From assembly GCA_015657535.1 (NCBI GenBank), contig JADHZB010002060.1, positions 1 through 20,773 on the forward strand: a stretch of 20,773 nt of DNA. The letters run 5' to 3'. This DNA comes from Nephromyces sp. MM_2019. Taxonomy: Eukaryota > Apicomplexa > Aconoidasida > Nephromycida. Positions 1 to 10,200 of this stretch are shown here, in pieces (positions within the stretch are counted from its first letter, which is position 1; every line of letters begins with the position of its first letter). The notes beneath the pieces were generated by a model. That model searched no databases. It was given only the letters and a program-made list of their open reading frames with translations, and was not told the origin of the DNA. A program made the position numbers and the translations under genes.

Positions 1-255
1 TTTGTGTTTGTGTTTGTGTGTGTGTGTGTTTGTGTGTTTGTGTTTGTGTGTGTTTGTGTGTTTGTGTTTGTGTGTGTTTGTGTTTGTGTTTGTGTGTGTG
101 TTTGTGTGTGTTTGTGTGTTTGTATGTGTGTGTTTGTGTGTGTTTGTGTGTGTGTGTTTGTGTGTGTTTGTATGTGTGTGTTTGTGTGGGTGTGTGTGTT
201 TGTGTGTTTGTATGTGTGTTTGTATGTGTGTGTGTGTGTGTGTGTTTTTTTTTTT
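1..255. repeat. Degenerate (TG)n microsatellite ending in a T-run
   Basis: An almost pure T/G stretch made of alternating TGTG blocks and TTTG triplets, with a few A interruptions (TATG), runs from the window edge to about 244 and is followed by an 11-T homopolymer at 245-255. All three + frames are open and give only Cys/Val/Phe/Leu strings, so it is simple sequence rather than a gene. The tract continues beyond the left edge. Confidence 0.95.
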
Positions 256-256
256 N
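256..256. other. Ambiguous base (N)
   Basis: The only undetermined base in the window lies directly after the T homopolymer and the TG tract. This is where repeat collapse or polymerase slippage would make the consensus unreliable, so the repeat length to its left should not be trusted. Confidence 0.95.
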
Positions 257-1186
257 TAATTAAAATTAAAAATGGCGTTTTTTTTATTATTACCACAGTG
301 AATGGGTATATGCAGCTAAGCAAGATGAGGGAAACTCTTTATGAAGTAGGGCTTACCCGTATTTTTTTTAAGCCTACTTATCCAATGGGAGAAATTAACA
401 ATTTTAAAGAAAAAGTAAGGAAAAAACCGAAAATATTTTATAAAAAAAAGCTTTTAAACTTCAATTTTTAGAAATTTAAAGTGCAGAATTTTTTTTGCGG
501 AATTTTGTGGTAAAATGGGAAATTTTAATGAAAATGTTGTGATTTTGGGCTAGAAAAGCCAAAAAAAGCAGATATTTCTAAAAGAAAATCTTTGAAGAAG
601 ATGAAGATAAAAGTAATATGATTAGCAGTAATAGAAAACGCTTTTTAAGCTGAAAAAAAACAAATTGTATTACCTTTATATTGGAGTTTATTCCAAGATT
701 TTAAGCACTTTGAAATGATTGAAAATTAGGGGTTTTTGCCTGAAAAAGTTGAAAAATTTCGATTTACGGATTTTCTTTGTTTTATTTTTAAAAAAAATTA
801 TATGCATCTTTGTGTGTGTGCGTGGTTTTACTCCATATATATCTGTATTAAAATTTTAAAATCTTTAAAAATAATTTTGATTTTATTAAATTTGGCAGAG
901 GCACTGCCGTTGGCTATAATTTTTTCTTTATAAAAATTTAATTAAACTGTAAAAACTCTTAATTTTTCTGCTAAAAGCAAGAAATTTGTGGAGTTTAATT
1001 TGAAGAAAAAAACTCCTTTTTTAAACGCTTGAAATTGTGTTTTTTGATGGAGAAAGCTCAAAAAATTGGGCCTTTGCGTGTTTTTTAAAGCCTTCAGTAT
1101 GCTTTCTTGTCTTTTATTGTTGTATAAGTTAAAAGACTGGAGGAAAAAAAGTTTATCTTCAATGCTGAATATATATTTTTTTATAG
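257..1186. other. AT-rich stretch with no supported gene
   Basis: Very AT-rich sequence with many A and T runs. Short open stretches exist on the + strand, such as 736-933 and 1066-1186, but they read as Phe/Ile/Lys-rich noise with no motif. The spliced gene that begins at about 1.2-1.3 kb should have its N-terminal residues and promoter here or further left. I could not find a convincing initiator Met with a donor that feeds the first exon. Confidence 0.5.
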
Positions 1187-1248
1187 TTATACGACGGAAA
1201 AGGCTTGGAGAGGATTATCCATGTGATAAAATGGCTCCAAAAATATGG
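1187..1248 (+). CDS. Possible upstream exon of the SF3B3-like gene
   Basis: The acceptor is a T-rich tract ending in ATAG at 1186 and the donor is GTAGGA at 1249. In the frame that joins the next exon (phase 1 in, phase 0 out) it reads IRRKRLGEDYPCDKMAPKIW. The intron that follows would be only 54 bp, much shorter than the others, and the reading frame is also open straight through it, so retention is possible. A second frame (LYDGKGLERIIHVIKWLQKY) is also open, which weakens the call. I recognise no homology. Confidence 0.25.
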
Positions 1249-4200
1249 GTAGGACTAATATTAATTCGAGTTTTTTTTAAGTTTTTGAAACTATGCTTGC
1301 AGGCCAAAAATCTTATTGTTTCTTCTCCCAGACTAAAAGATTTACCCAGTTTAAGCGTAGATTGTTTAAGAATATTTTGGATATTCTTCCTCATTTTTGA
1401 TGGAAATCTGAACTAATTCTAGTTTTTTGAGCTTTTTGATGCCAAAAATGTGAAAAAAAGCCAAATAAAAAGCTCGAAAAAAAAAAAAAAAGAGAGAGAT
1501 TACATGTATATCTCCTGAAAAGCCTCATCATAAAACTTGTTTAAACTTCATTATCCTCAAAGAGTATAGGCTTTAAGTGAATAAAAAGACGCAAATTGCT
1601 TATGAATGTTTTTGTATTAGAAAAACTGATTTTTGCAAAATAAAATGTGCTTTCCAAAGAATCGAAAAAAAATGCAGAAAAAAAAAATTCGAAAAATATT
1701 TTTTATTTTATAAAAGTAGCTGCTAATATAAAGCTATAGTATTACTCCAGAAAACGGGCTTAATTTGATACTTTACCAAAAGAAGATGAAAAGAAGATGA
1801 AAAGAAGAAGAAGGATGAAAAGAAGATGAAAAGAAGAAGAAGGATGAAAAGAAGATGAAAAGAAAATGAAAAGAAGAAGAAGGATGAAAAGAAAATGAAA
1901 AGAAGAAGAAGGATGAAAAGAAGATGAAACGCAGAGAAAAGAAGATGAAAAGAAAATCAAAAGAAGAAGGATGAAAAGAAAATCAAAAGAAGAAGGATGA
2001 AAAGAAGATGAAAAGAAGGATGAAAAGAAAATGAAAAGAAGAAGAAGGATGAAAAGAAAATGAAAAGAAGAAGAAGGATGAAAAGAAGATGAAAAGAAGA
2101 TGAAAAGAAGATGAAAAGAAGATGAAAAGAAGATGAAAAGCAGAGAAAAATAGAGAGAAATATTGAAAAGTGGAGAAAGGCAAAGCTTTAAAGGTTTAAA
2201 TGTGAGTAAGAAAAATACTAAAAGTAGGAGGTAGAAAGAAGAAATAAATATGCATAGTTGAATAGAGCAAACTTCACAGAAAAAACCTCGTTGGAGCAGT
2301 GTGTAGGCCTCATTTATCTACAAAAAATTGCATTTACTCAAAAATTGAATTTTTGACTGCTTAGGCATCTAATAAAGAAATCTATCTACAATAGGATGCT
2401 TGAACTGCAGAAAATACTAGGTAAAGCTCAAAATCCGTAATAAACTGAGTTGATTTCCTAAAAATCTGCCTTAATAGGAAGAAACAAATAAGCTTTCAGG
2501 GCTGAATATAATATACAGACGCACATACACTAAAATAATCCTTTTTTCTAGTGTTTTTTGCTTTTTTTCTTTCTAATTTTCTTAAATAATAATGTTCACA
2601 GCGAGAAATTGCAGTAATTTACTAATTAAATAGTTTTTAATTAACTTTTTTAACACACCAAAAAAAAAATCAGTTGACCATACCAATTTTAAAGCTTATA
2701 AAGTTTTAGGATGTTGCGAGTTTAATCTATGAATTTAAGCATATTTGATGATTGAAAAAAAATAGAGAAAAAAAGAAAATGTGGGCTTTTTGTTTATAAA
2801 ATGATTGGATGGAGTGCAGTGTGTTATTTGCTTGCTTTATTAAAGTAATTTTTTATCTCTATATATACCCGTTAGCTTTTTTTCCTTGAATATTTGTTTA
2901 ACAGCTTTATTGCCTTGATTTAGGCACTAGAGTAATTTAAGAGAGTAGAAGCGAAGCGATTTCATCAATAAAAAACGCTTAAAAGTTGTGGAAAACAGGG
3001 ACATACCTTTTTAGGGTTAATTCTTTTGTTTTTACTTAATTTTTTGTAGGATTTGCTTTTTTTAACGTAAAATTGATGGTTTTTTGTTCAAAAACTCCTT
3101 TTTTTGCTGAAAAAGTTGAAAAATTGGTTTTTGAGTAGAGAATCGGTAAAAAATTGGATTTTTTTGAAAAAAAAATTTGAAGTCTGTTTTATGCCAAAAT
3201 AGATGCTTCCCAATTTTTTGTTTAAAATCGCAAAAAAACGCCGAAGAAATGCAGCTAGAGGCACAAAAGAAGATGGAAATGAGTGAATTGGATTTCTATT
3301 CCTCAAGAAATGCTAACGAGGAATTTAGTGACGAAATTCCGTTAGATGAAGCAGGCCAAGGAAAGGGATTGTCGTATTTTTTCCAAGAAAAAGTATAGTT
3401 AAGCTGCTTTTAAAGATATACGGCGGGTTGTTTTACAGATTAAAGAATAATGATGAGATTCTGCAGTATCTCTGCTTTTAAAGATTTTTTTTCGCTATAA
3501 AAAAGTATTTTGATGTTTTTTTAACTGAAAAAATACAAAGAATTGCAGTTTTAGGCAGAAAATTTATTTGCGAAATGCTTGAAGGGATTTTTTTATGGGT
3601 GAAAAATTGTGATTAGTGCCTTTAAATTTGGCTGAAATTGGGAACTTGTAGTTTTTGCGCGTGTGTAAGTGTGTGTGAGTGGGAATTTTTTTTAAGTGAG
3701 CGTGTTTTTATTCTTCAGTGTGTTTGCTCATCAAAAAAAGCTTTTTTAATGTTAATAAATTGATATTTACAAGGATGTTTTCTATAGAATTTTTCGATAT
3801 ACACAAAGGTGTGTGTGCCATAAAAAATTTCTACTTTGAGCTCTTTTTTTTTTTTTCACAAAAAATTTTATGAAATTTTATCTTTTTATATATTTATATA
3901 AATATTGGCATTTAAGATTTTAATTTAAAATTTTTTGTTTTGCAAAGTAATAATTGAGGCTAAACTCAATGATCGACACCAGTGTATGTACACCTGGATC
4001 CAGGTGTAATCTTTATGGTAGTCACGACAATTTTTTTTTGGCACACATATATTATATTTTTTGCTTGATTTTTGAATATTAATAATAAAATTAACAATAG
4101 AAAAAAGCTAGAATTTTTGCAAAACAAGAAAAGATGCAGAAAACTTTTAGTTTACAGTTGTAATTTGATGATTTCCTATACTAAAATTTATTACTCAATT

Positions 4201-7200
4201 GGCGAGTTTCTTTTGTAGCCTAATGATATGGACGCAGAAAATGAAAAGAAAACACTAGCTTCTAAGAATATGCTGAGCAACATAAATGAAGCCTTTCTGT
4301 GCATTGAGTACGGATCTTCTTTGAAAAGGTAATAAGGCTTTTAGTGGGTAGTGAAGTTCATGGAAAAATTTTAAAGAGATAAAGAGGATTTTGATGTTGA
4401 AATCCCCCAAAAAAGTAGATGATTTTTTTGAGTACATACTTTGCGTTTGATTGATTTTTTTCAATTCTTCTTGTGAATATATGGAGATATTTAGGTATGA
4501 AATTTTCTTTTTGAAAAACAACTTTTTTTGTAAATTTGCGGTTTTATTTAGTATAAATTTTTTCAAGATTTTTTATTAAAAAGAGCTGTTTATCTGGCCT
4601 TTTGTTTAAAAAGTTGATTTTTTACGTTGGAATTTTGCTCTTTTGCTAAAAAATTGGCTTTAAACGCTTTTAACTGCGTAGAAGAGTATTTTTGGCTGTT
4701 TTTCTTAATTTATCTTTGTTTTTGCGGTTTTTTTGGTGTTTTTTGGAAGTTTTATAGTATTGTTATTGTTTTTTTGGAAGTTTCTTCCACTCTTTCATCT
4801 TTGCTTTTTTAATTTGTTTCGGTTTTTTTGGAAGTTACCTACCCTTCCACCCTTTCATCCTCTTTTTTCCCGTTTTCCAACTTTGCTTTTTTCCAGCCTT
4901 CCGCAAAAAAAGCAAAAACCTCGTGAAATTTTGCACAAATCCCCAGACGCATGCATTGAAAGTTTTTCCTGCTCAAAAATTGTTTGCACACACACTTTTA
5001 ATTCCATTTGTTCCCAGTTCTTTCGCGGTTCTTCAAGTAGATGATAAGTTGATAATAGAAGGATTTAGTGGCGAATATTGTCAGCAAGTGGCAGACTTGG
5101 ATTACCTGAAGTTCGAGGGAAGTGGGAGCTGCCCAAAAATTCCGAAACAAAAATGCTTTAAAGCATCCAACTGTGTAGCTCTTGCCCAACATCCTCGATT
5201 TAATAACACCTTCTGCTTTATTGACGATCAGTATAAGATTTTTCTAATACAAATTTTGCAGAGGAAGGATTCAGCGTAGGTTTGGTACTTTATTTTTTGT
5301 GGGAAATTCTTTATCTAATAATATATTTTGAGCTTAAAATTGGTTTTTTTCATGAAATTTTTTTCTTGATTTTTATCTCTAAAAATAACAAAAAAACATT
5401 CTCCACTTAAAATACATCTTGGAGAGGTTTTTTCATTCATTTTCATCACAAAAATGCTTGAAGACCACTCAATAATGGAGCAAATATTCTCATTTATGTT
5501 ATATGCTTGACATTTAAAAAATGTTTTACTAGTATTTTTAAAAGTTTTCGAAAAGGCGTTTTTTATTATTACCTAGTGAGAAAAATTTACGTTTTTTCCA
5601 TCAAAATTTGAAAGAATAGCTTTTCTGACAATTTTTTGACGTTTTTTTGTTAAAAATCATTAGATGCAGAGAAAGAGCATCATGAATGATCCCCATGTGT
5701 GTGTGGGTTTATGGTCAGGCTCTACTATGTACGCTTCATTGTGTGTTTGGTGTGTTTTTTGTTTTGAGATTTTTATACCTTGTTTGAAGTATAAGCATTG
5801 GAGAGTTTTTTAACTGGAAAGAGCCGAATGGGTTAGATTGACACGGAAAAAAGTCGCTTTAAAAAAAAATGAAGAGTAGCCTTTAGAATATATACGAAAC
5901 TAGGCTATTTTGGCTGCTTGAAATGTTTTTTAAAGTACAAATTTGTGCATTTTCTTGGCATTTAAAGTAGGATTTTTTAATATATAAATGTGAATACTGG
6001 TAGCAAGCCTGAGATTCCGTGAAAAGGTTTATTTTGACGAAAAGTACATTTTTGGATGCTTTTTTAAGGGCTTTGTTTGTCTTGATTTAAAGTTAAATTT
6101 CGGTATATATATTTTTTTTATTTGTTTTATTATATCAAGTTTTCTTGGGGTTGAAGGAGCAGCTTTTTTTTTTGTTAAAATACTCTATAAATTGCAGAGA
6201 CAAGCATAATTTTACATAGCTGAAGTACTTACCCTGCAGATTGATTGACGATGATTTTGAGAAATGCAACGAAATCCCCGTAGCTTCATTGTCTGATGGT
6301 AAGCCTTATTTATGGAGAAGAAGAATTCCCCTATCGTTATTTAACATGATTTCATATACTGTAAAAGAACGCTTCTTCAGAGCTGCTTTCCAGTGTTTTT
6401 CTCTCATTTTTTTGCTGTTTTATTTCGAGAGGTCATCTACAGCTTCACAAAATAATCATCAGAAAGCTTTGGTAAATAGTTTAATACTTGATTGTTCTTA
6501 GGTATTTGCTAAAAAGATAAATTAAGTATTAAAGTGATGTTTTCTGAGCATGGGTGGAAAAGAAAATTTTTTGTATTAGCCAATAATGTGAGTTTCTCCC
6601 AAGTTTAGCTAATTTAAAGCTTGCTTTAGTGAGGAATCTCCGAGGATTTAGGAAACTACTGAAGGGGTACTCGGAGTAATTGGGGATATATGACGTAGTG
6701 TGCTTTTTGTTAGCGATGAGGACGGCAAAGGACCGCGATAATATGCTTTTAGCAAATTTTTTGCGAGTAAAACGCTGATTTTTAAGTTCATTCTTCCATT
6801 TTGATCAAAGAGATATTATGCCTAAACTTTAAGAAATTGGCTCAAGCCAAAATGACAAAATAAAAGCTTAAAAATACCCGTGGAAAAGCGCGTTTAAAAA
6901 AGAATAAAGCAGCATATGCGCAATTAACGATTTTAACGCGAAAATGGAGATATCCCAAAAAAAGGGAATAAGCTTCTTTGCCAACGCAATTAGCAGTAAA
7001 TTAGTATGCAAAAAATATTGATTATTCTACCTTCTCTAGGGAATCAGATCGTGCTAAACCTATTAGTCTACTCACGCTATATATATGCTAAATCAGTATC
7101 TCTCTCGTTTCATTTCGACACAGCAAATATTTTAGCTAAAAAAGACCGCAGACAAACATATACTAGAAATATATAGTGAAAAATCTTCAAATCTTTTTAT

Positions 7201-10200
7201 TTGCACCAACGCTTTCGAAATCTTCCTTCCTCTGTGTAAAAAAGGCAAAAAAAGATCAATGAATCCTCAAACGTGGTCTATAGAAACCTCCTTTACCTTT
7301 GGAACTACAAATTACTGCAATATTTTGAATTGGATGCCTTCAAAGTACAAGGAGCTACAATTTATCCCCCTGAAAATTCGGTTTGTGGGATTTCATCACG
7401 GAATAGTGGCCGTTCTTTTTCTCATGGAGAACAGCGTTAAATGCGAGCCTCAGAAACTTGAAGAAGACTCTGCGATAAGCTCCTTATTATTATATGAATA
7501 TCAATGCGAAGAAAGAGAAAATATGGAGCCTTTTTCATACTCCTTATTGCTTGTTTTGGCTGATCTATATGCAAAGAAGCCGAAATGCTGTGGTTCTCTA
7601 GGATGCTTAGTACAAAGCAACTATAATTACATTACTGTAGAGTTACAACGTAACAATGAATCAATTTCACATCCAAATAGACAATCAAAGAACTGTAGGC
7701 TTGTCAAAAGCACGGCATCATTAAAAAATGATAGTGAAAATTTGAAGAGCAGCAGGGAGCAAACAGCGTGCAACAGAGCAGAAACTTCTAGCGATTCTGT
7801 AAGGGCTTCTATGCTGTCTACCAGGACTAAGCAAGAAGCAGGTATATTCAGCAGTGCAGTAAAAATGCCCGATGAATATACGTATTTTCGGGGGAAAGCA
7901 GGATATAGCAGCATGCATAACAGAAGGGCTAAAGCTATAAAACAATATGGAGAAGAACTTCGTAATCAAAACCTGTTTGAGAGTCTTCCCTGCGGTGACG
8001 GATTTGTAATATGCACGCCAGGCCTGGTATGTGTGGCATTCCTCGAGTGGTCAAAGGACCCTCGAGAATTATACTGCAAGCCAGACTGGAAGTGGAGGAG
8101 CACATTTACGAAGCCGGTAACAGAGGTTTTTATGTGCGTAGGAATTTGTAGTTTGTCTATTATTATTCAAAGTAATATGAAGATGATGTGGTTAACGTAA
8201 TTTTTGGGAGGGGCTGCAAACTAAATAGTTTTTTGTGAAAAGTAGTGAAATGTAACAGAATATGGGGAGGTTTCATGAGAAATCTAGGAGTAGCTTAAGA
8301 GAGTGTGTCATGCTTTTGCTTCTGGGGGAATTCTATGAGACAATGGTGGAATGCTAGAGGAAGCAAATTTTCTACTCTCTTCTTTTGTCGCTAATAATCC
8401 CGCAAAACTGCAATGATGAAGCAGTAGAGGAAGGAAATTTGCTTTGCTGACCTGGATGCCGTGATAATTGGCAAATTTCTGTGCATATTTTGATTGATAA
8501 GTTTTTAAAGCAGATTTTTCGGGAGGAATAATACATTTTAGGCTTATAACTAGGGAATTTGGCAGCCATAAAACACTATTCATATTTATCTTATGACTGC
8601 AGCTAATAGTCAATTACTGAGTTATCAAACGGTATATAGGAGAGGTTTTAGGGCCAAATTTGACTTGATAGTAGAACATTTCCGATGAGTTTAGTTTGAA
8701 AAAGAAGTTTCAATAGCTTATCTCTTTGAATCAGCATGTGATTGCAACTACGAAATTTAGCCTTTATTTTATGTGAGTCCACAACTACGAAGACGCTAGG
8801 TGCTGAGTAATTTTATCAGTTGACGGCGAGCAAGAAGTAATGTTACAGCCCTAAATGATTAAAAAAATATATTTTACTGGAAAAAACCAAAATATCCATT
8901 CAAAGACAATTTTGTCATATTTGCTCTAATTTTTGAGCTATTAAAGCACTTTTCTTTTAGAGTCAAAAAAATAACATTATAGTAGCTGAAAATACCAAAG
9001 ATCAAAACTAAAATTCTCAAGAGCTCCAAATACTTAAAAATATACAATTCACTGCAAAAAAAAAACCTTTCCAATCAAAACTTATGTGGCGACCTCCGAG
9101 AAACAGGGCAACAAGTTTCACTTGTTTTATAGTAAATTCTCAGAGCGTTAAATTTTGCGCTTTTAGTATAATTTGTGATAACTGGTACCAAAAATAACCA
9201 GTGTGTGTAGTGGTGCCAGTAGCTGTAATATATAGCAGTAACATTGCTAGCCACCGGCAATGTTACTCATAGTTTTATACTCCGGCACAGAACTTCTTAG
9301 ACCTAAACGATCAGCAGTCAAAGATGCTTGAAATTTTTATGGGTTTCTCAGGAACCAATAGATGTTTCCGGTTTCAATTTTATCAGTTGCAGTGCGAAGC
9401 TAATTACATTTGCTGGGCAGGTAAATTTTCATCATTTTTTAGTATGTGTGATGAGCTGCTTTTATTATTTGGGTTTATTTCTTTAATTTAGCAAATCATA
9501 ATCGGATTAAGGTGTATTGTTCCCGCGTTTAAGCGAGTGCTTAGGTTGCATCTCTCAACATGCTCTGAGCAGATTTAGGGGATGTATTGCAGGGTTTTTT
9601 GCTTCCAAAGGAGATTTAGTACAGGATGGCACTGATAATGCACTTTGCTAGCCTCTTTGTGTGATGGTTTTGAGGTCTTTGGTTTTATTTAGGATTGAAA
9701 ATTTTCCTGTTAGGCCTTAGCTTGCTACTTTCTTTAGTAATATCTTTAGAGTTCTTTGAGGGATCGCCCTGTTTTTCTGATAGATAGAAAATTCGTAGCA
9801 CTTTGATGCAATTTTGGATTAGCTGAATAATCTGTAGTTTCCTCTTGTTTTCATCGCGTTCAATTTTTTCATTTTAAGCTTTTTACAAGGTGGTGGTACT
9901 GCGCACATAGTAATTACCGCTACTGATTAGAGCATAAACAATTAATATGCAAGCAACTGGTTCACACATAAAAAAAGTTAAAACTTGGATGAATGGCCTT
10001 GTAGCCGCCGTTGTCAAGTAGTATTGCGCTGAGCATGGGCTTGTGAAATGGATTAGCACGAAATAAAAAAAATTGATTCATTATAGCATGGGGGAGAGCT
10101 TTATAAGTGAATTCCTGGCTTTTCTTGTTGATAAACATGAAGAAAATTCAAGACCACACATTATATCAATGCAAGGACTGACTACATGAATCTTGAGGTA

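Larger units (their letters stand above)
8117..9351 (+). other. Intron (1.2 kb) where the middle propeller would be expected
   Basis: It lies between two exons of compatible phase (0/0). The family's second propeller and the end of the first should be encoded about here, some 300 residues in SF3B3. I found only short open segments (for example minus-strand 8308-8613, which has no motif) and no phase-compatible exon with beta-propeller character. It contains an A-rich block at 8870-9070 and the hairpins at 9181-9267. Confidence 0.5.

Noticed and set aside
1066..1416. Single uninterrupted 116-codon gene
   Set aside because: The frame contains a good acceptor and two donors, and only the 1303-1356 part looks like the family. 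The rest is Phe/Ile/Leu-rich AT noise, so exons are more likely than one ORF.
1760..2183. Two minus-strand frames of 66 codons, Phe/Ser/His/Leu-rich
   Set aside because: They are the reverse translation of the GATGAAAAGAA minisatellite and have no start context or non-repetitive part.
4255..4566. Minus-strand frame of 103 codons
   Set aside because: Lys/Phe/Ile-rich product of AT-rich DNA; its end is antisense to a phase-consistent + strand exon (4219-4328).
7627..7969. Minus-strand frames of 82-95 codons opposite the main exon
   Set aside because: Shadows of the + strand exon that carries the propeller motifs; no independent support.
8308..8613. Minus-strand frame of 101 codons inside the 8117-9351 intron
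   Set aside because: No recognisable motif or splice context, an overlapping second minus frame is equally open, and the surrounding gene is on the + strand.
9237..9267. Rho-independent terminator or tRNA arm
   Set aside because: The hairpin has no following U-tract and no cloverleaf, T-loop or anticodon arrangement nearby. Bacterial-type termination is not expected in this kind of genome.
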